Assembly (NCBI GenBank): GCA_964602055.1
Contig: CAZRPU010000008.1
Location: 1-59,806, forward strand
Reading direction: 5' to 3'
From: JACPLA01 sp964602055
Lineage (GTDB): Bacteria; Bacteroidota; Ignavibacteria; UBA10030
DNA length: 59,806 nt
The position numbers and the translations under genes were made by a program. Below, in pieces: positions 1-7,903 of the stretch. Position 1 is the stretch's first letter, and the number at the start of each line of letters is the position of its first letter. The notes under the pieces were generated by a model that did not search any database, was not told where the DNA came from, and saw nothing but the letters and a program-made list of their open reading frames with translations.

Positions 1-122
1 CCAGTGGTTCCCTCGAAAGGGATGCCGAGGTCGCGGGCACGCGGGGGAGATTGAGGAAAGAGCAGGGAGTGGAGTGACGCCAAAAATACGAGGAGAATCA
101 AGACGCGCTTTAATTGGCCCAT
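1..122 (-). CDS. P1-family (DmpA-like) aminopeptidase, N-terminal fragment
   Basis: Reading leftward from an ATG at 122 gives about 40 residues: a basic start, a hydrophobic signal-peptide stretch (LILLVFLASLHSLLF) and then RARDLGIPFEGTTG. The last segment is the typical start of the mature part of P1-family (DmpA/BapA, L-aminopeptidase/D-esterase) peptidases, where it precedes the glycine-rich core. The gene runs off the left edge of the window, so the catalytic nucleophile cannot be seen. Secretion to the periplasm or outside is inferred from the signal peptide. The family call rests on this short motif alone. Confidence 0.6.
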   Translation of the reverse strand, partial: MGQLKRVLILLVFLASLHSLLFPQSPPRARDLGIPFEGTT

Positions 123-130
123 TGGCTTAT

Positions 131-197
131 TTCCTCATTGGTTCATTTGTGGAGCAAAAGAGTGGACTCTCTCTATTGATTCATTGGTTCATTTTCT
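131..197. repeat. Degenerate TCATTGGTTCATTT intergenic repeats
   Basis: TCATTGGTTCATTT occurs at 135-148 and again at 181-194, with further CATTG/TTCATT pieces between and before them. This is a low-complexity, roughly 7-base-unit spacer between the peptidase gene and the next gene. Similar units reappear near 9880-9950. Confidence 0.5.
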
Positions 198-216
198 CAG
201 TAGAATCATTCACCGA

Positions 217-570
217 TCATTGTCTTGCGGTATGGTAGGATGCCGCAAATATGGCAAGAAGTTCATTTGATTCCTCGAGATGTTTTGAGGTCGCTGACTT
301 TGCAAGGACCCCCGTGTCTCCCAGAAGTTCAATCCACAGGACTGTTTCGTCGGACTCCTCGAGAACGACTCCCATCCTTGCAACAAACTCGGCCCGAGAC
401 CTCGATCGACAAACTGCTCTATAGTTCGCTGCTATCGAAGTAGCTGATCGCAAGAGCTGTTTGCCGATGACTCTCGCTTCCTCTGTCCGAGGTAATGTTC
501 TCCACAAGCGGACGATTTCAACAGCAAAATTTTTGGTTCTCTTCCTCAGTTCATCAGACTGATAACGCAT
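217..570 (-). CDS. Four-helix-bundle protein (23S rRNA intervening-sequence family)
   Basis: This 117-residue, mostly helical protein has the layout of the family first seen as ORFs in 23S rRNA intervening sequences and now found free-standing in many genomes. It begins with a polar segment (RKRTKNFAVEIVRLWRTLP), then has the conserved GKQLLRSATSIAANYRA and a second half with EESDETVLWIELL. The arginine and serine positions in 'LLRSATSIAANYR' are the family signature. Its cellular role is not established. No 23S rRNA surrounds it, so it is a chromosomal stand-alone copy. A G-rich stretch lies just before the ATG. Confidence 0.8.
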   Translation of the reverse strand: MRYQSDELRKRTKNFAVEIVRLWRTLPRTEEARVIGKQLLRSATSIAANYRAVCRSRSRAEFVARMGVVLEESDETVLWIELLGDTGVLAKSATSKHLEESNELLAIFAASYHTARQ

Positions 571-613
571 AAGCCCCCCAATTGAATAAATGAAAAATGA
601 ACAGATGATGAAA

Positions 614-937
614 TCAGTTCTGCCCTTCCACTTCCACAGCTGTTCCGCTTGCGCTCACCATCAACATACTCTGTCCTACCGTCTCGTAGTCCAGGTCGAT
701 GCCGATGATGGCATTGGCGCCGAGACGTTTTGCCTCGAGCTGCATTTCTTCAATCGCGATATCTTTGGCGCGGCGAAGCTCTTGCTCGTAGGCCGCAGAC
801 CGCCCGCCGACGATATCTCTGATGCCTGCAAAGAAATCCTTGAAAATATTCGCCCCGAGAATTGCTTCTCCTGTGACGATGCCGAGATATTTCTTGACTG
901 TTCTTTCCTGAAGCGAGGCAGTGGTAGTCATCAGCAT
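614..937 (-). CDS. YbjQ/UPF0145 family protein
   Basis: The protein has 107 residues and matches the YbjQ family throughout. It has an early strand with YLGIVTGEAILGANIFKD, a middle GGRSAAYEQELRRAKDIAIEEM helix, and the signature AKRLGANAIIGIDLDYETV. Members form small oligomers once described as heavy-metal-binding; no function is proven. The ATG at 937 has a good ribosome-binding site (AAAGGA). It lies downstream of the DUF4380-like gene on the same strand, but the link to that operon is uncertain. Confidence 0.85.
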   Translation of the reverse strand: MLMTTTASLQERTVKKYLGIVTGEAILGANIFKDFFAGIRDIVGGRSAAYEQELRRAKDIAIEEMQLEAKRLGANAIIGIDLDYETVGQSMLMVSASGTAVEVEGQN

Positions 938-950
938 GGTGATTCCTTTC

Positions 951-1865
951 TTATGGACATTGTTTGAGAATCGGACCTAAGGATGCATCGATTTCTGCAT
1001 TGCTGGAACCGAGATTGACATCGCGAAAAACACACCACTGCTCCTCGTGTGTAATGGATTCACCGGGAGGCAGCGCCACCAACGGGCTGAGGCTCTCGAG
1101 CTCAAGCATTTTTGCATTCGTGAAAATCTCACAATTACACCCGAAATCAGGATACTCTTTTCCCTGGTGGCAGGGAAACCGCTTGAGGAACAGAGAACCC
1201 CTGACCTCATAGGCGCACCAGCCGGCGGTATTTGCCATGCCCACTTTTTGCGGAGAGGAGGCATTGACTTCCTGCCGCAGCTGAATGAACCTGCTGCCCC
1301 ATGTCCACCTCGGGTCAGCCATGTTGGTGTAGCTCCAGAGGACAAGCGGGCGGACGGGAAGAAGTGATTCCTTATGAGGCCGATACGGCTCCTGGGGTAT
1401 CAACGCCCGCCCGCCGGGAGCCATGACCGTCACGGCCCAGGCCGATGCTGTCTGTGCTTCCGATGAGCAGTTCGTAATCCGATGAACAACATTTACGCTG
1501 TTTCTCCCGGGATCGAGCCGTACGCGCATTTCCTTTTGGAACCCCGTTGATGGTTCCGGCGGCGGGACACACGAAAACACGTCGTCCTCCAGTTTCCACC
1601 GTACTTCGTGGTTGTCGGGAAAAATAGTCTTCGGATGCTCTTCGGGTGCGACCCAGAGCCGATGCCCGCCGTAGCTGTGATAAACCGACTCGTTCTTCCT
1701 GCCCGCCTGGTCGGCATACTCGGCAAAGAGATTCTCTTTTCCGATAAAGGAGCACCGGATGATACGCGGTCCGACCTCGAGGGTAACAATAAGTTCCATT
1801 GTTCCATTGTCGATCCTCAGACACTTGTTCCATCCTGCATAAGGAATAATCTCGTGGCGAATCAC
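951..1865 (-). CDS. DUF4380-like / sugar-mutarotase-fold protein
   Basis: A 304-residue soluble protein without signal peptide or membrane helix. The start (AGWNKCLRIDNGTMELIVTLEVGPRI) and the central YGGHRLWVAPEE and WSYTNMADPRWTWG segments resemble DUF4380 proteins, which share the beta-sandwich fold of aldose epimerases. The substrate is unknown. It starts with GTG, and that start overlaps the TGA of the upstream LytTR regulator gene (GTGA), so the two are translationally coupled. It closes an operon of two LiaI/LiaF-like proteins and a LytS/LytR pair. Family assignment is moderate; enzymatic activity is not claimed. Confidence 0.65.
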   Translation of the reverse strand: MIRHEIIPYAGWNKCLRIDNGTMELIVTLEVGPRIIRCSFIGKENLFAEYADQAGRKNESVYHSYGGHRLWVAPEEHPKTIFPDNHEVRWKLEDDVFSCVPPPEPSTGFQKEMRVRLDPGRNSVNVVHRITNCSSEAQTASAWAVTVMAPGGRALIPQEPYRPHKESLLPVRPLVLWSYTNMADPRWTWGSRFIQLRQEVNASSPQKVGMANTAGWCAYEVRGSLFLKRFPCHQGKEYPDFGCNCEIFTNAKMLELESLSPLVALPPGESITHEEQWCVFRDVNLGSSNAEIDASLGPILKQCP

Positions 1866-2611
1866 AGAAGATCCTTGAGTTTTTCGTATCCTGATTTGCT
1901 GACGGAAAGCCGGGTCCCGTCACGGAGAACTGCCATCTTGCTTTCTTTGGAAGAGGGCTCGAGCTTCGCAAGCCTTTCGATGTTCAAGATATACGACCGG
2001 TGAATACGGACAAACCGCGCCGGATCGAGGAGGGTCTCGAGGTCGCTGAGACGCTGATTCTTCAGAAACTGTTTTCCTCCGGCATGAAACGCAACATAAT
2101 CATCCTGGGCCTCGATGTAATCGATCGAATCGGCCGGAAGCACGCGCACGGTCGCTCCTTCTTTGATGAGAATCCGCTCCAGAGGCTGCTGACGCGTAAG
2201 GACCTCTTTGAGGACTTGCTGCATCGACGGATCCTCTTTCCCCGAGCGCCCCATGGCCCGTCGTAATGCCTCATCGAACCGTTCCTTCGTAAAGGGTTTC
2301 AAAAGATAGTCAACCGCGTGAACCTCGAATGCTTTGATGGCATATTGATCGTAGGCGGTGACAAATATCACCGAAGGGCGCTCATCGAGGATCTCCAGAA
2401 CCTCAAAACCGTTCAGCTTCGGCATTTGAATGTCGAGAAAGAGGAGATCGGGCTTCTTCTCCGCTATGACTTTGACCGCTTCGAATCCATTGCCGCATTC
2501 TGCAGCAATTTCGACCTCAGGATGCGAGGAGAGATGTTCACGAACAACGGCTCGGGCAAGCTGTTCGTCGTCAACGATGACCGCTGTGAGGCGCTGGGGT
2601 GTCGAGGGCAT
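1862..2611 (-). CDS. LytTR-family response regulator
   Basis: Residues about 7-125 form a receiver domain with the acidic pair in IVDDEQ, the phospho-acceptor Asp in LLFLDIQMP and the conserved Lys in YLLKPF. The C-terminal part (about 145-249) is a LytTR DNA-binding domain, including DYIEAQDDYVAFH and FVRIHRSYILN. It works with the histidine kinase encoded directly upstream. I chose the ATG at 2611; a TTG at 2629 would add six residues, and neither start has a clear ribosome-binding site. The gene end overlaps the next start, giving a tight operon. Confidence 0.9.
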   Translation of the reverse strand: MPSTPQRLTAVIVDDEQLARAVVREHLSSHPEVEIAAECGNGFEAVKVIAEKKPDLLFLDIQMPKLNGFEVLEILDERPSVIFVTAYDQYAIKAFEVHAVDYLLKPFTKERFDEALRRAMGRSGKEDPSMQQVLKEVLTRQQPLERILIKEGATVRVLPADSIDYIEAQDDYVAFHAGGKQFLKNQRLSDLETLLDPARFVRIHRSYILNIERLAKLEPSSKESKMAVLRDGTRLSVSKSGYEKLKDLL

Positions 2612-2637
2612 ATTCACGGCAAAGTACAAGAACTTTG

Positions 2638-3735
2638 CTACACTTGCATCTTGAGCCCCGACGGCTGCGTCGCCGATCGGAGTTGTTCGGCGGGAAGAAT
2701 AATTTCGACGATATAGCGTTCAGGGGAACTCGTTATGTCGAGGCGGCCCTCAGGCCCGAAGAGGGTTTTCAGGCGGTTGCGGACATTGTCGAGCCCGATC
2801 CCGTGGCCGCGGTACTTGGGGCCATCGGGGTCGCATGGATTCTCGACGCGCAGAAGGAGGCGGTTGCCATGCTGAGCGGCGCCCACCGATACTTCTCCGC
2901 CTTCCACAAGATGGGCAATGCCGTGACTGACGGCGTTTTCGACCAACGGCTGAAGAAGAAGAGGGGGGACGGAATGAGACTTTACTGCCTCGTCGATGCC
3001 GATGCTCACTCTCAGGCGTTCCCCGAAGCGGACTCGTTCAATATCGAGAAAATTCTTTGCGATCTCGACCTCTTCCTGAACGGTGACGAAGTCTTTTGTC
3101 CCGAACGAGAGGCTCTTGCGCAGAAATTCGGCCAGCCGTAATGTCATGGTCCTTGCGGAGGGGGGGTCGACGGTCGTGAGCGCACTTATGGAATTCAGAC
3201 TATTAAAGAGAAAATGAGGATTGATCTGCGATCGCAGGGCGCGCAGCTCGGCTTCCTGGGCAAGGAGCCTCAGCTCCATCGCTTGTCGGTCCGCCTCTCG
3301 TGACTCTCTGAATGCGATGAGAGCGTAGTTGACCGCGACGGAAAGAAGAAACGTACTGACCCCCACGGTGAGGAGGAGCGGAACTTGCTCGGGGTACTGC
3401 CCATCCAGTGCCTGAAAAAAGCCTATCTGTGAAATGAGCGAGGCCCAGCTTCTTCCCACGGAAACCCAGAGAGAACTGGTCAGTGCGGCGGCAATGGCGT
3501 GTACCAGGAGGAGCCGGGCAACGTCAAAACGCTGAAAAGGAAATGCCCGGCAGAGATAATACGAGGCGAGGCACATGAAACCGTAGACCAGGGACATCGG
3601 AATGGCAAGGATGAGGGCATCGGCGAGCGACAGTGCACCGTCTGACTGAAGCAAGAGGGCGAGAAGCCCGCCCGCAATCAGCCATACGGTGAGATATAAT
3701 CCAAAGACTCTTCGCTCGGACAGGATGGGGTGCAT
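2638..3735 (-). CDS. LytS/YehU-type sensor histidine kinase
   Basis: A 365-residue membrane kinase. The first 150 residues contain about four hydrophobic helices (for example YLTVWLIAGGLLALLL and LLLTVGVSTFLLSVAVNYAL). They are followed by a coiled segment and the His_kinase motif RSQINPHFLFNSLNSISAL, with the phosphorylated His in NPHFLFN. The C-terminal ATPase has the N-box LLQPLVENAVSHGI and the glycine-rich GHGIGLDNVRNRL. There is no separate extracellular sensor domain, so the signal is probably sensed in the membrane. It starts three bases after the LiaF-like gene and is paired with the LytTR regulator that follows. Confidence 0.9.
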   Translation of the reverse strand: MHPILSERRVFGLYLTVWLIAGGLLALLLQSDGALSLADALILAIPMSLVYGFMCLASYYLCRAFPFQRFDVARLLLVHAIAAALTSSLWVSVGRSWASLISQIGFFQALDGQYPEQVPLLLTVGVSTFLLSVAVNYALIAFRESREADRQAMELRLLAQEAELRALRSQINPHFLFNSLNSISALTTVDPPSARTMTLRLAEFLRKSLSFGTKDFVTVQEEVEIAKNFLDIERVRFGERLRVSIGIDEAVKSHSVPPLLLQPLVENAVSHGIAHLVEGGEVSVGAAQHGNRLLLRVENPCDPDGPKYRGHGIGLDNVRNRLKTLFGPEGRLDITSSPERYIVEIILPAEQLRSATQPSGLKMQV

Positions 3736-3738
3736 ACG

Positions 3739-4440
3739 CTAATTCTTGATCTCGGCGCCGCCCATAACGCAATGGCCTGTAAGGATCAACTTCTTGGATG
3801 CTCCGCCTTTCGGAGGAACGGATTTGTCCTCCACTCCGCCCATAATCGGTATGACCTGCACAATGACTGCCCAGTCTTCCGGGACCTTGATTTCCACGCC
3901 TCCCCAAAAAGCAAAAATCTCGAGGCGGGCTTCCCCTTCTTTGATCGATGCGCGGCGCAAATCGATTTCGCATCCGCCCATGATGGCAGTGAGTTCTCCC
4001 CCGCGGAAATCCTGCGAATCGCTGCTGCGCACCACGCCTCCCATCAGCGCGAAGCCCCTCATGTAGGAGTCGGACTCACTGATGGCCGGCGCTTTGCCAT
4101 CGAGGGCCTGTCTGCGGCTGATTGCCCCCCGTACGAGGCTGTACCCGAAGAGAATAATAAAGACCGGCCAGAGTGCCCAGACGTTGAAGTCGATGAGGTA
4201 CAACCGATCGAGAATCATCAGCGATCCCAGGAGGGCAAGCCCGGCGCCGAAAATCCTGCCTGGCGCTCCCGTGGGCTGCATGAGCTTCACGATGCCGACA
4301 AGGACCAGGACCGCCGGCCAATAGCGAAGATAGTCACGGGCGTTAATCAAGTCGAGATTGTCGAGGGTGAACAACAGCCCCAGGACGATAATGCTCAGGC
4401 CAAAAACGAATTGAGCAGAAAAACGAAACGGGTTATTCAT
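3739..4440 (-). CDS. LiaF-like membrane protein
   Basis: A 233-residue protein. The N-terminal 110 residues are four short hydrophobic helices (FGLSIIVLGLLFTLDNLDLI, YWPAVLVLVGIVKLM, and two more) in the DUF5668/LiaI-LiaF arrangement. The soluble C-terminal half has glycine-rich beta segments (AIMGGCEIDLRRA, IFAFWGGVEIKVP, PIMGGVEDKS) typical of the LiaF 'cell-wall-active antibiotic response' domain. In Firmicutes LiaF restrains a kinase; here it sits directly before a LytS-type kinase, so a similar envelope-stress role is plausible but inferred. Its start overlaps the preceding gene by eight bases. Confidence 0.8.
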   Translation of the reverse strand: MNNPFRFSAQFVFGLSIIVLGLLFTLDNLDLINARDYLRYWPAVLVLVGIVKLMQPTGAPGRIFGAGLALLGSLMILDRLYLIDFNVWALWPVFIILFGYSLVRGAISRRQALDGKAPAISESDSYMRGFALMGGVVRSSDSQDFRGGELTAIMGGCEIDLRRASIKEGEARLEIFAFWGGVEIKVPEDWAVIVQVIPIMGGVEDKSVPPKGGASKKLILTGHCVMGGAEIKN

Positions 4441-4798
4441 AAGAAGCCTCCTGAGTACCGATGACGGACCGGCGATAGAAGGATTTGGCGACCATACTGA
4501 TGCCGATGCCGATCAGCAGAATCGGCCACGAATCATGGAATCCAAATCCAAAGACGCGTAAGACGGAAATGTAAAGCCACGCCCCAATGAAAAGCCACCA
4601 GAGGGCGTTTCCGCGCTCCCGGGGGGTTTCAGAGGAAATGAGTTTGCCGATTCCCATTGCAACGACGATGAGCGGCCAATGCCGCCACAGGGAACCGAGG
4701 TCGAAAACGTCGAGGTTGCTGAGAAGCATGGCGCTTCCCAGCAGCAGAAGTACCCCGCCCCACGCAAGCTGCGAGGTATGATGTGCTCGTGAAGTCAT
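4433..4798 (-). CDS. Small LiaI/LiaF-type transmembrane protein
   Basis: About 121 residues from the ATG at 4798, chosen because AGAAAGGACC lies a few bases ahead; the frame stays open further upstream without such a site. It contains four hydrophobic segments (LAWGGVLLLLGSAMLLSNLD, HWPLIVVAMGIGKLI, ALWWLFIGAWLYISVL, SWPILLIGIGISMVAK) in the same pattern as the N-terminal half of its downstream neighbour, so the two genes look like a duplication in which only one kept the soluble domain. It is the first gene of the envelope-response operon. Confidence 0.75.
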   Translation of the reverse strand: MTSRAHHTSQLAWGGVLLLLGSAMLLSNLDVFDLGSLWRHWPLIVVAMGIGKLISSETPRERGNALWWLFIGAWLYISVLRVFGFGFHDSWPILLIGIGISMVAKSFYRRSVIGTQEASYE

Positions 4799-4930
4799 GA
4801 TGGTCCTTTCTCCGATCTTCATGGCAAAACATACGGAAGAAGGCCTGAAAAGAAAGGGGAATTTCGGCGAACGGCCGAACATTCTCGGTGAACACTGACG
4901 TGAAAGAAGGCCCCGGAGAGCCCGTACACC

Positions 4931-6823
4931 TCACTTGCGGCTTTGCCTCCCGAGGATCTCCTCCATGTCATCCATGACCCTGTTCATCTTCTTCATCGTC
5001 AAAGCGAACGGCTCGGGCGTCGTCATATCGACGCCGGCATTCTTGAGAAGATTGATCGGATAGTCGGAGCCTCCCGAGGAAAGGAAGCGGAGATATGTTT
5101 CGATTGCCTCACGTTCGCCAGCAAGGATCTTTTCCGAGAGGGCGGAAGAAGCTGTGAAGGATGTTGCGTACTGGTAGACGTAGAAATTATAGTAGAAATG
5201 AGGGATATATGCCCATTCGGAGCGGATTTCCTCGTCAATATGGCAGATACCCTCATCATGTCCGTAGAATTTTTTCGTGAGCCCGAGATAGAGTGTGTCC
5301 AACGAGTCTCCGGTGAGTGCCTCTCCTTGCTCGGCCATCTGATGAATCTTCAGCTCAAATTCGGAAAACTGCGTTTGCCGGAAGACGGTTCCCTTGATCC
5401 CTTCGAGAAAATTCCCCAGCAGGGATAATCGTACGCCGTCATCTTTGATGTGTTTCAGCATCGTGTCGATCAGCAGTGCCTCATTCAGCGTGGAGGCTAC
5501 TTCGGCGACGAAAATCGAGTAGTTTGCCGTCGGGTAAGGTTGATGTTTGTTGGAGAAATAACTGTGCATGGTATGGCCCAGTTCATGGGTCAACGTGCTC
5601 ATGTCATCATATTTTCCGTTGTAATTCATGAGCATGTAGGGGTGTACATCGTAGGCCGATCCGTTCGAATAGGCGCCGGAGCGTTTCCCCTCATTGGGAT
5701 ACATGTCGATCCAACGCTCCTGGAAAGCTTTCGCGCTGACCGTCAGATATTCCTCCCCTAGGGGCTTGAGGGATTCCAGAATATGCTGTTCGGCTTCAGT
5801 CACGCTGTACCGGAGGTCCACTCCGGCAACGAGCGGAGCGTACAGATCGTAGTAATGGAGCCGGTCGATATCCATCATCTTCTTCCTCAACCGAAGGTAA
5901 CGGTGGAAAGTCGGGAGATTCTGATTGACGTTCTGAACGAGGCTGTGATACACTTCCTTCGGAATGTTGTTGCCGTCGAGGGCGGAAGAAAGGCAGGAAT
6001 CGTATTTTCGCGCACGCGCATAAAACATGTTCTTCTTGACTTCGGCGTTCAGCTGCGTGCCGTAGGTCCTCCGATACTCGCCAATGCGTCCGAAAAACGC
6101 CGAGAAGATTTTCTTCCTGTCTTCCCGGTTGTTTGACGCCCGGTGATAGGAAAAAGCGGCTTTGTCGAGCTTGACCGTCGTGCCATTCGCAAGCGTTACC
6201 TCGGGATGGGGAAAGTCGGCATTCGAAAAGATGCTGAAGATATTCTGAGGTCCGTCGGCCATCAAACCTGCTTCCGCAATGATCTTCTCTTCTCCCTCTG
6301 TCCCCGTGTGGGCCATTCTGCGCTGGAGGTCGAGAATGTAGTGGCGATAGATCGAAAGCCCTTTTTCGTTCCGCAGAAAATTCTCGATACTGCCAGGGTC
6401 CATCTTCAGGATTTCAGGCTCGAGAAAAGAAACCGCAGAACTGAAATCGGACCACACCTGACTCACTTCTTGCGTCATGGCAAGGTACATCGATTCCCGC
6501 GTATCCTGATCCGATTTCATGCTTGCATAGGAATGAAGCCTGGCCAGGTTTCTGGTGAGGCCCGTAACAGCATCGAGACACGAACAGAGCTGTTTCGATG
6601 AACTGGCGAGCGTGCCTCTGAACGCAGCAAGGCCCGGGATGAGCTTTATCAACCTGTCTTTTTCCTGCTTCCATGCCTCGTCGGAAGCATAGAGATGTGA
6701 GAGGTCCCACGTGTCCTGAGCCGGGATTTCATTCCGATTCCGCGTTTTTGGCGCTTCCGTGTCCGCGGATGATGCACTGAAGGTGCGAACTGTAAAAAAT
6801 GGATCAAGATTGGGATGGGTCAT
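4931..6823 (-). CDS. pepF: Oligoendopeptidase F (M3 metallopeptidase)
   Basis: A 630-residue cytoplasmic zinc peptidase that cuts short peptides. The zinc motif HELGH with its context TLTHELGHTMHSYFS lies near residue 410, and the third ligand region (FVAEVASTLNEAL) follows about 25 residues later. The N-terminal half (WDLSHLYASDEAW onward) is the usual helical PepF_N domain. I start at ATG 6823, where the frame opens into typical PepF sequence; a longer frame to 6877 adds a hydrophobic 18-residue prefix that could be read as a weak signal. It stands alone between the Lia-like operon and the hydrolase gene. Confidence 0.92.
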   Translation of the reverse strand: MTHPNLDPFFTVRTFSASSADTEAPKTRNRNEIPAQDTWDLSHLYASDEAWKQEKDRLIKLIPGLAAFRGTLASSSKQLCSCLDAVTGLTRNLARLHSYASMKSDQDTRESMYLAMTQEVSQVWSDFSSAVSFLEPEILKMDPGSIENFLRNEKGLSIYRHYILDLQRRMAHTGTEGEEKIIAEAGLMADGPQNIFSIFSNADFPHPEVTLANGTTVKLDKAAFSYHRASNNREDRKKIFSAFFGRIGEYRRTYGTQLNAEVKKNMFYARARKYDSCLSSALDGNNIPKEVYHSLVQNVNQNLPTFHRYLRLRKKMMDIDRLHYYDLYAPLVAGVDLRYSVTEAEQHILESLKPLGEEYLTVSAKAFQERWIDMYPNEGKRSGAYSNGSAYDVHPYMLMNYNGKYDDMSTLTHELGHTMHSYFSNKHQPYPTANYSIFVAEVASTLNEALLIDTMLKHIKDDGVRLSLLGNFLEGIKGTVFRQTQFSEFELKIHQMAEQGEALTGDSLDTLYLGLTKKFYGHDEGICHIDEEIRSEWAYIPHFYYNFYVYQYATSFTASSALSEKILAGEREAIETYLRFLSSGGSDYPINLLKNAGVDMTTPEPFALTMKKMNRVMDDMEEILGRQSRK

Positions 6824-6907
6824 GGTTCTTTCGTCATTTCGATTTTTCAAAAAAAGAGCAAGAGACAAACAAATCAAAAACCATGGTACAGGGGTTCATA
6901 GGAGCTG

Positions 6908-7903
6908 CTATCGATGTTTTCTCAGAAAGCGAAAAACCGCGGGGAAAAACTCATCGGGCTGCTCCAAAAAGGGAAAATGGCCGCAATTGCGAATCACGGC
7001 GAGCTGTGAGCCCGAAATTCCCTCGTGAAGCCTTTGAAGTGCTTCTGGCGGCATCACATCTGCTTCCCCTGCAACAATGAATGTTGGCACACTCAGCGAG
7101 GCAAGGTCGGCATGAAGATCATAGCGATTTGCTTCGGGACCCAGGTGCATGAGCAGGGAGTTCCTCAAGGCATAGTCCCGTGGAAAGCTCAACACGAGTT
7201 TGTCAGCGTCTTCCTTCTTGTACACCATCGCCCGAAACGTCAGACGGAACAAATCTTCCATGGCTCCGGGAGTGCGCCGTGCCATACGGTCTGATTGCAT
7301 GAGTTTTGCAATGGCAATGCTGTCACTGCGGCTGGTGCGTCGACGAAGGGCCTCGCGTGCGTCGCCAAAATATGACGAACTTGCCGGGTTCGGGGCAACG
7401 AGAATCAGTGACTTGAGATGGCCGGGATAGCGAAGAGCGTAACGCAAGGCAAGAACCGATCCCCAGGAATGCGCGAGAAGATTCATTCTTTCAATGCCAA
7501 ATGCTCTTCTGATTCCCTCAAGGTCATCGATAAAACGGCCAAAGGCCATTCCGGCGGTATCCTTCGGTATCCCCGATCGCCCGCTGGCCCGTTGGTCGAA
7601 AAAAATCAACTGATGTCTTGAGGAGAGGCGGCCCATGGAGGGAAGAAAATAGGAATGATCCAAACCGGGGCCCCCGTGAACGATGACAACGGGATCTCCC
7701 TGACCCATGGTCTTGTAATACAGCTGAACACCGTTGATCCGCTTCGACCCTTCCGCGATCAGAAATGAACCAGGAACCTCCTGACCGTGCGCGGCACAAG
7801 CGAAGAAAAGAGCGAAAATATGAAGTACTTTGTGTTGCAAACGGATGTGCGCCAGGAGTGGTGGTTCAATCCATCGACAGAAGTTTCTTCGCACGAGCGA
7901 CAA
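6908..7903 (-). CDS. Secreted alpha/beta hydrolase, proline-iminopeptidase-like
   Basis: Alpha/beta hydrolase fold: oxyanion motif HGGPGLDHS, nucleophile elbow LLAHSWGSVLA, acid region AGEADVMPPE and catalytic His in NCGHFPFLEQP. The HGGPG motif is typical of prolyl iminopeptidases and relatives. A signal peptide (HIFALFFACAAHG) precedes the mature part, so the enzyme is exported. The ATG at 7903 would overlap the upstream transketolase by 38 bases; a TTG at 7840 gives a neater signal peptide and no overlap and may be the true start. The substrate is not predictable beyond a small peptide or ester. Confidence 0.8.
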   Translation of the reverse strand: MSLVRRNFCRWIEPPLLAHIRLQHKVLHIFALFFACAAHGQEVPGSFLIAEGSKRINGVQLYYKTMGQGDPVVIVHGGPGLDHSYFLPSMGRLSSRHQLIFFDQRASGRSGIPKDTAGMAFGRFIDDLEGIRRAFGIERMNLLAHSWGSVLALRYALRYPGHLKSLILVAPNPASSSYFGDAREALRRRTSRSDSIAIAKLMQSDRMARRTPGAMEDLFRLTFRAMVYKKEDADKLVLSFPRDYALRNSLLMHLGPEANRYDLHADLASLSVPTFIVAGEADVMPPEALQRLHEGISGSQLAVIRNCGHFPFLEQPDEFFPAVFRFLRKHR

